64,000 nt of DNA from Saccharina japonica. Taxonomy: Eukaryota > Sar > Phaeophyceae > Laminariales > Laminariaceae. Each line of letters begins with the position of its first letter. Within the stretch, counting starts at the first letter, position 1. The position numbers and the translations under genes are program-made. The stretch lies in the NCBI GenBank assembly GCA_008828725.1, contig MEHQ01000638.1:79579-143578 (forward strand), given 5' to 3'. Shown here piece by piece: positions 38,858 to 50,974 of the stretch. The notes under the pieces were generated by a model, which worked only from the letters and a program-made list of their open reading frames with translations, had not been told where the DNA came from and searched no databases.

Positions 38858-41000
38858 GTTCATAAATGCAACTTACAGTTGTCTCTGATGACGAAGCCTC
38901 CGAACGGTACAGTACCATTCGACTCCTCCGATCATACTCAAGTGAATACGAAAACGAAAAACAAACAGATTTATTAAAGTCCAGGCTAACGCCACCTTCC
39001 TCAAAACAAACAATAGGGGGGGGTGGGGCGGCAGAAAAGGGGAACACATGCCTGGTTTTCCTGACCAACCCAGCTACTATCTAACGTCTCTTCGCGTTCG
39101 CGGCAAGAGTATCGCTCTTGCTTCCTTGTGACGTGTGGATGTTGACCTGCATGTGATGCAATGTACGAAAATAATAGCTATATGTGGCCCCTGAACCAAC
39201 TATACTATATCCCAGTTCCCGATGTAAAACAAGGGGTATTATCTCTCCCAATAAACCCTGTTTTGTTCGTTTCTCCAGGTATAAGTGGAAGAGTTCTTGT
39301 CTTCATAAGAAACTACGCTGAGGAGGCCGCCTCTCAAATAGACTCCGCTTCGCCGCTTTTTAGTGCGGGTAGATCCGATGAGAACGTTCACCACCCGTAA
39401 ACGCAGGGCGGGAGAGACGTTGAAAATCTCTGAAGCCTATACGAATTGTTCAGGAAGCTTTGGTTTGGCATATCAGTTTGTTTGTGGGATCACGGAGCAG
39501 ATACATTTGGACGTCGGAGTATTTAACCCCACCTCATAGCTTCCTACCCCTGAAACATATTTTTTATTTAGGCGCGCTTTCATCAGTTAACGCATTTTTC
39601 TCACTCCGGTAAGGAAAGGGCAAACACGCAGAGCGCTTGGATAGTAGAAAAACGAAAATGCTATGAAATTTTGCATATCAAGGTGAATGTATGAGCGTCG
39701 ATTAGAATTTCACTGGGGGAATGTCCAATCTGTTGTGTTGCCTTCCCATCTACACCATGATGTTGCGTGACGTCCGTTCGTGCAGATGTTCACTCCAAAA
39801 GCAGTCACTTTCCTACCGGGAATGAGTAAGCCCTCCCCACCGTGAATTTTTATTTTGATCGAAGCTGGGGCTGCGAAGCTACCCCCACGAAACTGACTAA
39901 GCGAAATCGATAGACAACGATTTGAAACTATAAACGTTCGGGAATGCAGCGAAACGTTTATATGAAAATTGGGCTTTGATGTTACTGAGCTCCTTCTTCA
40001 ACCTCGGTTTGATTTGTACTTCGCAGCGAAAATAAAAGTCAAAACTCATATTCCTCGAAATGTTCATGGGGGGAGAAGACAAACACTATTGTCGCAGAAC
40101 CTGTCTGTAGATACCACACGTACTTCTATATTTTACGTCAGAACATAAGAAGTGCGTACGTATCGTGTTTACGACCGGAGTGTTAACAAATATGTCAGCC
40201 AGGCAATAGTATCACGTGGATTTGTATTACGGCCATCGCAAACAGGGAGAACCGGCATTGGATAGGTCTAGCGTTGCCAATGCTACCATCGGGGACTAAT
40301 AGCACTGCCCCTTACTTAACAACGGAGAACTCTTTAAGTAGAAAGGAATCCGAACGCCTTAACATTCAGTGTGACACTTGGCTGTCAATGCAAAGTGCTC
40401 GCGGCAGTGTAATTTCCTTAACCTGTTTCCTGATGCACACCTCCTAGAGGTATGCCATTGGTCTGCTCAATATTAGTTCCACGGAGTTTACTTGGACTTT
40501 CCGCCGGCACCAGACCGACGCAGGGATCTCAGGGACTGGTCGAGTTACAGCGGACGACAAGGTACGAGCAACGTAAGCGTAGCAAACTATACCCGCGTCG
40601 ACGACGATGCAGCTCTAGTACAATTAAAGTATGGAGCAAATTATTACATATCCAAGCACACAGACATCAAAGACGTAATCGGCGCCTAAAGAGTTGTCGT
40701 TGCAGAAGGGCAGTACGTCGAATACACAAGTTGTACACAATATAGGATGAGTTGGCTTTGTTTCCGTCGCGTAGATATATCCACTATGAGATCATGGTAC
40801 GTAACCAGTTCCATGTTTGCAGACACGTCCCGCTTGCGCACGTTCACACTCCGTGCTACAATGAAGAACACACGGGACCTCGCCGTTCCGTAGCGTTATA
40901 TTGTAGTGGGACGGGGCGCCTCCTACGTGGAAGAATATATATTTGTTTATGGGGCTCCCCGCTTGGGACGCTCTGTATAGGAGACAAAACGTTACAGTGA
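38858..41000 (+). repeat. element X, copy 1 (decayed, partly coding)
   Basis: This ~2.1-kb segment is collinear with 47458-50080. Shared landmarks are TACCATTCGACTCCT, GATGYTGACCTGCAYGTGATG, GAGAACGTYCACCA, AAAAGCAGTSACWTTCCTACC, GCCAATGCTACCATC, GAGGTATGCC, CGCGTCGACGACGAT and CTTGCGCACGTTCAC. Translated remnants include a peptide ending TRVDDDAALVQLKYGANYY (about 40580-40650), preceded in the same frame by several stops at 40270-40480, so this copy is dead. The protein family was not recognised. Confidence 0.8.
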
Positions 41001-41014
41001 GTGATGTTCACAAG

Positions 41015-42095
41015 CACCGGCATGATTGAGGCGGGTGCTGGCTGGCGTAAGCATGTAGAGGGGGTGGGCTAAGCGTGCCCGGGCCGGCGTGGCATCTTGC
41101 AGTGGCTTCCTCGTAGAGAGGAGACATTGGCACGAAGTTCCGTAGAAGGGGGGAAATGCACGAATGCGACCGACGTGGAACGCACTTTGGACGAAACGTT
41201 CGGGAGAATCATATACTTTTATTACTAGATGGCCAGGGGAGGGGAAGAGGGGTACTCTGGCTTCTTCCTAAGAGTGGTGTTTTATTTATCAAACAAAAAA
41301 AAACAGTTGATTTTGATCTTGTACACCCAGAGTGCGAGCTTGCCGAACCGTGGCTTTATCAATCGATGCCCCGCTGCACCAGCTCAAAACGAGGAACGCA
41401 TCACACATACGAGCATGCAGAAAATTATATATGTGTACCTTCTACGCAGCCGGGTCTGCCGAAACAGCGAAAGGCGGACCACACGTATTCATTCCACGGA
41501 TCAGATTTGCATACTCGTCCAAACAGCATCCGCCACGAGAAGCAACAGACGGAACAAAGCACACACTGCGATTGGGGTGTGTAATCTTACGCTCTCTTAC
41601 CTTGACATGCCTGGCGGTATAAGTACTGGCATAGAGAATCTCTCGTGGATTATACGTGTGTGGGGAAATAACGTCGTGTTTTGCGGCGTACATTGCGCTG
41701 ATTCACACCAGTATCTGGTATATATGGTGGGTTTTAGTGGTACCGGTACCAGCACAAACCTGGCAGTACGAGTACTGGTGCCTGGTATATATCGTAGCTG
41801 TTATCGTGTGTGGGTGTACGACGTTTTGTTCTGCGGCGTAGGGTGGCGGACAAATACATACCTGGTATCCGTGGTGGATGCTATGAAACTTGTACGGATC
41901 GTGTGCCCCATCGAGCGGCACAACCTCTACATCAACGAAAAATAACATGGTATCAATTGCTTTGTCAAAACAAAACTATTGGTCGCTGGTGTGGAGAAAA
42001 CAGACAACATCATACTCTCGATCCTTTGCCGATCACAAGAAAAATACGACATTTGAAGTTTATCATCTAGAAACTCAAGTTACCGAGGAAGAAAA
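41015..42095 (+). repeat. element Y, copy 1
   Basis: The ~1.08-kb segment is homologous to 61055-62110 (shared GTGGCATCTTGCAG, ACTAGATGGCC, CCTGCTGCACCAGCTCA-like, TGGATGC(T/A)ATGAAACT and GGTCGCTGGTGTG). Inside is a ~140-bp internal duplication, seen in both copies, with CCTGG...TCGTGTGTGGGT...TTCGGCGG-like units. It directly follows X copy 1, but the second Y lies without X. A frame of about 238 codons is open, but it is out of register with the other copy in the middle, so it is not treated as a gene. Confidence 0.8.
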
Positions 42096-42110
42096 ACGGA
42101 AATTACAGTT

Positions 42111-44491
42111 TTGCAAGTTGTTTAACCCTAGTGAGACTGGAGTCGCGTTTTGGGGAGATATTGCGTATAATTAGAGTGGTTTGTCATTAAAAAGAGACTG
42201 CAGTCCTAAAAGGGTTAACGCTGTTAGCTGTTGTTCGCGTTCGTGTCGAAAAAACATCATCGCAGTTGCGATGGTACCTTTCTCCAGTTACCGGGCGGGA
42301 AAAAAGGTTTCAAGGTAAACAAATTCAAATTGGAATCAATATCAATATCCGACAAGAAGATCACGAATATAACTCGCGATTTGGAATATATGAGTTTCCA
42401 CACATCGTTGGAGGCAACATGCGTTCAAATATACCGCAAACAGCAGTGAGTTCAAGGCGAGTCTGTTGCCAAGCAAGCAACAGCACATGTGTATTGCTGC
42501 TGCTTGCTGTGACGCGCTCCACACCCGCGCGTGCCTAAGACATCACCACAATTCGATGGGATCGGATTGTGATGGTGTCGGCCACGAGAGCCTTTCAACT
42601 GCCCTTGCAGCTGAAACTGCGGCATTCTGCAAGGACACGCACAACCCCGCCCCCCCCCCCAAGCACCACATGTTGTCAACTTTTCTCGTCGAGAGGGCAG
42701 TCGATCTCTGGGCGGGAGATGTGTGTTTGCTGATGAACGAGGGACAGAGACAGGGCGGAGGAAAACACAATTGTTAACGACGCCCTTCCGTCGTGTTGGG
42801 CCTGGCCACCGTCGATTACTGCAAGGCCTGTGCGCTGCGTGCTCCGGTGCGACGAACACCTCGACTACCCGTAGTCCAGGGCGGCAGCGAAATATTTCTG
42901 AGCGCTTTCGCTCACGAGTATATACGAGTACGAGTAATAAGGTCTTCTTCGTGCGGCTGTTGTACACTTTTGTCACAGCTTGCTGCCCAGGAATCAGTAT
43001 CTATTATTTGGTCATGATAAGGTTGTGAACTGAAAAATTCTCGATTGCTTTTGACGCTCGAGAGTTCTTCAATGTTTCAGTTTTCAGAAATCATCCGTAA
43101 GAGATGGCCTAACTTCCACTCCAATAAACCCGAAGAGCATGTCCCAAAAAAAAAAAAGAATGTATGACGAAAACTTGCGTCCGAAACGAAATTCCTTCAA
43201 AACTGAGCGAGACCGTTGAGCGCATACTTGTTCAAAGATGGTACGTAAAGGTATCTGTTTTTTTTTTGTAGGTCGAAAATAGTTGAACCGGCTTTTCGAA
43301 ATATGACTCAGGTTCGGAAAACGGTGTAACCTAAGCGAGATAGCCCCTTCACACGAATTCTACTCGTAATGTATTAAAAACTACGTATAGCAGCACAGTG
43401 TCAGCAGCCGTACAGCAGTTGCGCAAATACATGTGCGTGCATACGCAGTATTATATCACACCACACCAGACACAACAGATACGTAGGTGCTGCGCTTTCG
43501 TATGTACGTACAGCAGCTAGCTGCTGCTGCCAGTGGTACGCGACCAGGTACACATACAGCATGGGTGGTTCAAAGCAGTTAGGCAAGCAGATATAATATG
43601 CGTGTCGCGTACTATTAATAAATGTTACATCAGACTGCGCGTGACTAAAGGTACGTACAAGTATCCATATTGGTGTCGTCAGAACACTCCGTGGGAATAC
43701 TCGTAACTATTGACATAAAGTCTGTGACCTCCATATGTTATCACAACGTTGCTACGAATACTCGTATATACTGCTATTTTTAACATTGTGGGGATCACGC
43801 GAGTCTGCGACCGGCGGCCGTTCAGGTCTGCGGCGAAGCCGCCTTGTCTGGACCGACCATGCACAAATATATCTCGTTGTATACACCAAGAGCATGGTGC
43901 AGGCCTTTTCAGACAGGATACACCGTGGGCACAGTATGCCCGGAGACGATACACTCGCATGCAGTATGAGTAGGGGCTAACGTCGTGGTAGTCTTCACTG
44001 TCAAAATTACTCCAAGGGCGTATCTCTGCCCCCGGAGACACGTGCATTCACTTCTACAGGCAGCGTACCAGGTACATTTCAGCCTGCTCCATGGCAATGC
44101 AGGTGTTCAAACATGTCACACCCAAACTCGCACCTGTATAGCTAATACCACCACACGTCGGATGACTAGATACCGCTGCTAGCAGTCCGACATAGTTGCG
44201 ACTTCGATATGTGGCGTCTGGTGATCTTTCTCATATCCATGGGTTTAGTACTGATACGTAGGCATGCATGTTCTTGTGTGGACCGCTACATGTAACCGCC
44301 ATTGGCAGCGTCGCCTACAACGACGCACAGCGACACATCTGTTTCTCTCTCTGTTCTGTTATTGATCTGGGTCCGTCCACCGAGCCGGGTGCTACAGCGA
44401 TGCTGACCCTGGGCTCCTGCTGTGTGGGTGTTGAGGTGTGGGTGACTTGCTTTCCCCGCGAGCACGCCATAGATCGTCCGAGAGGTGTCGG
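42111..44491. other. gene-free stretch
   Basis: No gene is recognised. A poly-C run lies near 42651-42660. The stretch ends at the target site of the hAT-like element. Confidence 0.4.
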
Positions 44492-44499
44492 GTGCAGAC
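44492..44499. repeat. target-site duplication, left
   Basis: GTGCAGAC, identical to 46302-46309. Confidence 0.85.
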
Positions 44500-44599
44500 T
44501 AGAGGTGGGCACCTAGAGGGGAAAAAAAAACCGAAAACCGGCCAAGGAGGCGTTATTAAAAAATAGTACCGTTTCATGACGTTTTTGCATGACAAAATA

Positions 44600-44659
44600 T
44601 CACGATTCGTGAGGTTTCTTTCTTAACGGAAATAGGTGATTTTCCGTCACGATTCGTGA
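44600..44659. repeat. paired subterminal palindromes TCACGATTCGTGA
   Basis: The 13-bp near-palindrome occurs at 44600-44612 and 44647-44659. Close variants are in the inverted repeat at 45315-45393. Subterminal repeats of this kind are transposase-binding sites in known hAT elements; that role here is inference. Confidence 0.7.
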
Positions 44660-45314
44660 TATTTTCAAATTGTCAAATATCCGATTTTTCTCAAATTCAA
44701 CGGTATTTGAGGGTGGGTCCAACTCTCGCAGGTAGGTGACGGCCAGGCCGTGCCAGGCCGGCCGCGCCCGACCCGGCCCGTGATTTAATTCGCTGCCCAA
44801 GGTCTGACCCGGCCTGTGATATTCCAACCTCAAGTGACATCATCCAAGCCAGATCCGCGCGAGGTTCCAATCTCTCTGACATGACGTCTACCCTGCTTGG
44901 CCCGTCATATTTTCAGAATATTTTTGCTTTTGCTTCACGCTCTGTCTCTTCCGCTTCGAGATTTGGAGCCCACATCGTGCTCGTTAGTCCGCACCCAGCA
45001 GTGTCTATAGGCAGCCGCTCGCTGTCCACAATCAATCGTCGTACGAAGCAGGGTCTGCCATGCCCCTAATATCTTTGTTCGTTGGTAAATTTATGAAATC
45101 TGTGTACTCTTGGTGTACTACATTTTTTATATTGTTTAGTTATTATTTAATAATATAACTATTCGAGTTCCAAGAGGTTTTTGTTATACCGGCCATCGGA
45201 TACCGTTGGCATCGGGTGGGTTATGTAGTGCCTTGATCAGCGTATTTCGAGCCACGACAAAATGTCATGCATCGTGATTTTGTTTTTTTTAGGGAAATTG
45301 TGAAAAAAAATGAT

Positions 45315-45393
45315 GTCGTGACTCGTGAGGTTTTTGTCGTGAATCATGACAAAAACAATCATGATGCACGACAAAAACCTCACGAATCGTGAC
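45315..45393. repeat. inverted repeat, 27-bp arms
   Basis: Arms at 45315-45341 and 45367-45393 differ at about three positions (core TCGTGAGGTTTTTGTCGTG and its complement). The loop contains two ATCATGA motifs. Confidence 0.85.
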
Positions 45394-45535
45394 TTTTTTC
45401 GTTCGTTCGGAATGGCCCTAAGTCATTAGTTACGGTATCGCTGCCACAGGTAAAACACGTATTGCTACTGTTGAGGTAAGCGGTGCACCGCCCACCAATT
45501 AGCCCCGTACACCAAAACCAAATATTTTCGGCCCG

Positions 45536-46070
45536 CACAAAAAGAGCAAGTGAACTTCGATCCCTCCACTTAAAAAACACTTAATTTTCGGCCCGCACAC
45601 GAAAACCAAGTCAAGCTGGACCCCCGAACACAAACCAAGTCAATTTCGATCCCCGACACAAGTTAAAGTTAGTTTCGACCTTACACAAAAAAACCAACGT
45701 ATTTCCGATGCCCCATCACGAAAACCAAGTATGTTGCGGCCCTGACACAAAAAAAAATCAATTTCGACCCCCCGCATAAAACTCAAGCCAATTACTATCC
45801 CCGCACAAAATCAAATATATTTCAATCCCCCACACAAAAAACGAGTTAAAATTTCAACCCCAACACTAAAATTAGGTCAATTTCTATTTCTATTCTAAAA
45901 CGTAGACAATTTCGATGTCGCCACACAACAGCCAAGACATTTTCAACCACTTACACTAAAACGAAGTATTTTTCGACCCGCATACAAAAATCAAGTCAAA
46001 TCGGCCCACACGCAATGACCAAGTCATCCAGACACTAGAACCAAGTCATTTTCGACCCGTACTTCATTAC
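45536..46070 (+). repeat. ~30-bp minisatellite array inside the hAT-like element
   Basis: Degenerate units of 29-32 bp have a consensus like AACCAAGTCAATTTCGACC followed by CCCGCACACAAA; about 17 units. Related arrays are at 53030-53330 and 55690-56200. Confidence 0.85.
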
Positions 46071-46301
46071 TATTGTTCTATGTAGCAGTGTAATCAGTCA
46101 AGAGTCGGTTAGATTCTGCTGGTTTAAACCGGTTAACCGGTTAACCGCGTTTTTTTTCCGGTTTAGCTCGGTTTTCGGTTAACCGGTTTAAACCAGCCAA
46201 AGAAACGCCGTTATTTTGGTAAAATCGTCTACTCGGGCACGCCTGCTAAGTTTCCAAAAACCGGTTTAAACCGGTTTTTTTCTCAAAGGTGCCCACCTAC
46301 A

Positions 46302-46309
46302 GTGCAGAC
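46302..46309. repeat. target-site duplication, right
   Basis: GTGCAGAC, identical to 44492-44499. Confidence 0.85.
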
Positions 46310-46899
46310 ACCGCCCGTCAACAAAATAAAGAGCAGTGGCCAAAATCGGGTATACCCGATGGGTCTTTGGTTAAAAAGGATACCATTGTATTTTACTGAC
46401 GACGACGACCCCAGGGCACCATCTCATTGGCCAGCGCAGGCCACAACCCAACGCTGGCTACACACTCATCTGGTATACCCGCGTTTAGCTACTCAACCCC
46501 CAAGAGGTACCCGATTAGCGCACGCACCTACCAGAAAATGGCCGGGCTGTTCGACCACCACGGACCAACAGCCCACCACGTATCAGCCGACGATTATGAC
46601 GTAACACGCACCAGCATACGCAGCACGACGTATCACGACGTATTCAGAGTTCCAACCTGTTACCGACGGTTCCATCTGCTTGATATATACCCATAAGTTG
46701 GCTCTCGTCTCGGGGACTTATGAATAATATAGCGAATCATTCTGAATCATTAAAAAACGGGTTTTCGCGCGAGCCCAAAATGAGAAAGTCAGCATGAACC
46801 CGATTTCCGGTTTCTTGTGAGATGCCCCGTACTACTGCTGTACTCGTACCTTTGCGCTGTCGTGAGGTAGCTTCTGCTTGGAAGAAGAAGGAAAGGAAG
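46310..46899. other. gene-free stretch
   Basis: No gene is recognised. Confidence 0.4.
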
Positions 46900-47290
46900 T
46901 GCTGTGAATCAGCTACTGCTACTGCTGTGCTGCGGTGGCTATTTTGTGGTTCGTAGATTAGGGAGGGCGAAAGCGGCACTGTCTGGATGGGAGAGGAAGC
47001 GAACCGACTACTACTTCTGTGCCGTGATGAGGTGGTCTGCTCTTGGGAGGAGGAGAGAGAGAGAGCGCTGTGATTCCTCAACGAGCTACTATACTACTGC
47101 TGAGCTGTTAGATAGCTGGTGGCTGGTCGTTTGTCGAGGAGGGAGAAAGAGAGCGGTTCGTTTTGGGTGGGAGAGAGAGCGAATCAGCTACCACTTCTGC
47201 TGTGCCGTGATGAGGTGGCTTTTGGTTGGGAGATGAAGAGAGAGCACTGCGAACCAACCACTACAGAACTACTGCTGTGCACGTGTTTGT
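46900..47290 (+). repeat. GA- and CTG-rich tandem repeats
   Basis: Units starting GAATCAGCTAC/GAACCGACTAC with GCTGTGCCGTGATGAGGTGG and GGGAGAGAGAGCG recur near 46907, 46998, 47079, 47179 and 47249 (spacing 70-100 bp, imperfect). Confidence 0.75.
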
Positions 47291-47457
47291 GGTGGCAAGT
47301 TCGGTTGGGCGTGAGAGGCTGCGCGAATAAACCAAATCATGTAATCTTGTCGAGAATATAGATGAATATCTATCAAACAGACGGCTCCGTCGGCAATATG
47401 GCTGGCTGGGGGCATGAACATCGATGAACTTGGTGGTAAACGTCGGCTGGTGCGTGG

Positions 47458-50080
47458 TGGCCTGTAACATATACGGGTTGCAGTTGTCTCGCATGATCAA
47501 CCCTCCGAATGGGGGGTACCATTCGACTCCTGCGATATGACTCAAGAAAAAAACAATTCAGAAAAAAGAATTGTTCCGGAACCCCGGCTACTTTCGAGCC
47601 CCCCTCGCTGATTCAAAATCAAACATGGGGAGGTTGAGGCGGCAGAAAAAGGGCACGAGTCCCTGCCTTGGCTGACCAACCCAGGGACCACCTCACCTCT
47701 ACTCACACCTGGGGCAGAAATCTCGTGTTTGCTTGCACCCAACACGGGGATGCTGACCTGCACGTGATGCCTTTGGAGAAAGGGATGGCTACATGGGGAA
47801 CAATTGAATCTCCCAAACCAAGCATACGGTACACTATCATCAAAGTCCCCGACACAAACCAGCCGCATTCTCTCTATCAGTAAACTGTGTTTAGTTTGCT
47901 ACTCCGGTAGCAGAGATCGTTACTTCGTCTATGTACAAACCTACCCTCTGTATTGATACCATGTCGCTAATCGACTAGGCTTGGCCGTCTAGGAGTGGGA
48001 ATAATGCTACCGAGAACGTCCACCAGCCAAACATACAGAGCGGGAAAGACGTTATAATGCCTTTTCAAATAATATAAATCCTACGCGAAGTGTTTTAGCA
48101 CAGACACCTCCCCACGGAACTAACGAGCAGAGACAGTGTGACGTAATACTCGTGATATCCACCTCATGATTTCCTGCCCCTGAAAAAATCAACCCTTTGC
48201 GGCACGGTTTCGGCAGTTTAGGAGGGGGGGTCACGGACATCGCCGGCGTTAACGTGTTTTCATAAAGCTGTACTGTAGGTCGGTCGCACAAATAAATGAC
48301 ATCCAAACATATAACAATATATTCTTGGTTATCGCCCAACGATTGCAGTGCGCTGAAACATTTAGGTCAATCCTAAGTCAATCAGTCGTTTTTTTTTCAA
48401 ATTGAGCTTTTGTTTGTGCCATCCCCGCTTTATGTTTAGCTGAAATTCCATAAGGGTATGGGTCTAACCGGTTGAAACCCCGCAGTAACCATGCCTTTTT
48501 ATAACACAGACGTTCAATACGATATTTTTCAAATTAGGTTGTCTCATTGCTTGTAGATATTTGGTGGGGATTGTTCGTCACCCCTCCCCTCAGGAAGCGT
48601 ACTCCTCCCCACGGATGGCTCCTATACTCAACGGTAGACTTAAAACAAGTTGATTAGATGGTGCTCGTGTTTCAACGTGTTTTGCCTTTTTCGGTAAAGA
48701 ATGAGCAAACCTTCAGAGCGCGGGGATAGTAATCACAAACCAATGGATATAAAATTTGATACATTAGGCTGGATGTTTGAGAGCCGCGTAGTATTTTAGA
48801 GTGAGAATGTCGATTCCGTTGTGGACTGTTTTTCGTCTACACTTTGCTGCCGCGTCGCGTCTTTGCATCCAAATATTTGTTCTAAAAGCAGTGACATTCC
48901 TACCGATACGGGTCAAGCACTTTCCACTGTGTGTTTTGCTTTGGTCGGTATTCGGAACACACAAAACCGACCAAGGGAAATCTATAGACAATGGTGTGAA
49001 AAAAACAAAAATGTTCGGCATTGCTGCGATAAATTTGAACGACACGAAGCATTTACGTTACTGAGATACGTGTTCAACCTCGTTTAGTTTTGTGCATCAC
49101 AGCTAAAATAAAAGTATCAATACCTATTTCTCGAAGCTTTCATGGTTGAAGGAGTGCATTAAGATATCCGCGGTACACGCCCGTAGTGCCCACATGTCCA
49201 GGTATGTATATGCCAGAAAACAGAGCGTACCTGGAGTGTCGTGTTTCAGACCGGATTCATCACAAAAGGGCCAGCTGGGGAATGGAATTCCGGGGGTTTT
49301 ACTCCAGTCAACCACAAACGAGAGACCCACCATTGATTACGTCTGACGTCGGCAATGCCATCATAGGGAACAAACGCACTGCGCCCGACTTCGCAACGGG
49401 GAACATTAGAGGTAGAATAGAAGCCGAGCGCGTTGAGATGCAGTGTGCCACATGGTGGTCGATGCAACATGCGTCCGGCAGTGGGAATCTCCTATCCCGT
49501 CAACTAGTGTACACCACCTTGAGGTATGCCGTTGATCTGCTTAATAATCGATCGAAGCAGCTTACGTAGACGTTCAGTCGGCAATACAGGGACGCAGATA
49601 TCTCAGAAACTGGTTGTACTAGCGTCGAGCGCGAGGTCGAACCGCGTAAGCGTAAGGGAATGTACCCGCGTCGACGACGATACAGTTCTAGTACAATATA
49701 AATGTCAGCGAAAAATGATTGCATACAAAGTATTTATAGAACAGCGATAACGAAGAAATAATCGGCACCTCGGTGAAGTAGAGCCGTACGTCGGATAGGC
49801 AAATACCATGCAACCAATGACGAGTTTATATGGCTATGATGTAGATCTTTCTTCGAGATCAAGGCATACAACGTGTCCCCTGTTTACCGACACGTGCCTA
49901 CTTGCGCACGTTCACGCTCAGTGCTAGAGTGCAGAAGGCACTATACCTTGCTGTTTTTAAGCGTGTTACGGTTGTTGAACGAGACGCGGGCATCGGTTGG
50001 GGTAGACCTATTTGTTATTAAGACTCCCCGCTTGAATAGCCCTGTACCTCACACGAAACGTCATAAAAATTGTATCAAGA
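47458..50080 (+). repeat. element X, copy 2 (decayed, partly coding)
   Basis: It is collinear with 38858-41000 but longer; about 440 bp at 48225-48665 have no counterpart in copy 1. It keeps a protein-like frame at 49186-49569 (motifs DVGNAIIGNKRTAPDF, GNIRGRIEAERVEMQ, TLRYAVDLLNN), which shifts to the next frame at about 49570 and continues as TRVDDDTVLVQ. Near 47690-47880 another frame gives FACTQHGDADLHVMPL and IIKVPDTNQP. These look like remains of one or two proteins of a mobile element. No family was recognised. Confidence 0.78.
49186..49750 (+). pseudogene. unrecognised protein remnant of element X (frameshifted)
   Basis: The frame at 49186-49569 ends in LLNNRSKQLT-stop. The homology to copy 1 continues in the next frame up to 49750 (VSVRECTRVDDDTVLVQ, against NVSVANYTRVDDDAALVQ at 40560-40630). 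Copy 1 has lost the first part to stops but keeps the second part open, so the ancestral frame can be followed across both. The sequence is hydrophilic, with no signal peptide or membrane segment. The function is unknown. Confidence 0.45.
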
Positions 50081-50974
50081 GGAACAATGTCATAACCTAA
50101 GAGTACCCTTGGTACACATACTATAAGTACAGGATTAGAAAAGCGTGGCCGGAACAATCGGTACAGTGGTTGCTCAGTGAGGCGGCCGCGTCAGTCACAA
50201 ACGGTTGTGCGACAACAAAGCCACCTAGTTGTCGTATCACCGGTCACAAGAACGTCTGTCAACAACCTTTTCGATTTGTTTGACATTTTTGCTCAATGGG
50301 TGCTAAATTGCCATGCGAACTACGTTAGATAAACGTGTAAATATCAACCGCATGAACAAGTCAATGCCCTTATAGACTTAACACCAATTGGAACTTTCAC
50401 GATTGGTTTGCTGGTTGAATGCTGGACCAAAACTTAGTCCCGGCCTAATCCGGTTGTGATCTGCGAGACATGGTTGGAACCATAACCTTCACCGTCATGT
50501 TTAATTCCAACTACGCCGTCCGACCTAATGGTTGTGACGCACGACAACAGCAAAAGAAAACATACGTATCGCACTGTTGTTAACGAAATATCAAGCACAT
50601 TCTTTGCGGCGGACCGGTTCTTCGATGCTTTCGTATCGACTGTAACATTTCGAATAAAGCTTAGCTGTCGAAACATGCGGAACGGCATACATGCAGCTCA
50701 TGCTCATTTAAAACTAGCATGGAGCTAGGGTTCCCTAACGATGATTGATCTAGCCCTTACTTCCCTCCGCGGAGAAAGAACAGCTTGCCTCATCGTAGAA
50801 AAGGTCCTTGGAACATAAAGCGTGCGACAGCCAGAGCTGACATAACGACAAGCGTATTTGTCGCACACGTCATTAACTTGCAATATGCACCTGGTCGGAC
50901 TACTGCACATCTGTACCATGGATCAAGTCCAACGTAACTGCTCCCACCAATTAGCGGGATCACTCAGAAATATT
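50081..50974. other. gene-free stretch, 3' flank of the EsV-1-7 gene
   Basis: No gene is recognised. It would hold the 3' UTR of the minus-strand EsV-1-7 repeat gene. Confidence 0.4.

Larger units (their letters stand above)
44500..46301. mobile_element. non-autonomous hAT-like DNA transposon (1802 bp)
   Basis: It is flanked by an exact 8-bp target duplication GTGCAGAC (44492-44499 and 46302-46309). The left end reads TAGAGGTGGGCACCT; the right end, reverse-complemented, reads TGTAGGTGGGCACCT. Both ends continue into A-rich then ACCGG-containing sequence. An 8-bp duplication and a T(A/G)-AGGTGGGC terminus are typical of the hAT superfamily. No transposase is encoded. The interior carries repeated TCACGATTCGTGA palindromes, a 27-bp-arm inverted repeat, a ~30-bp minisatellite and CCGGTTTAAACCGG palindromes near the right end. 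Confidence 0.85.
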
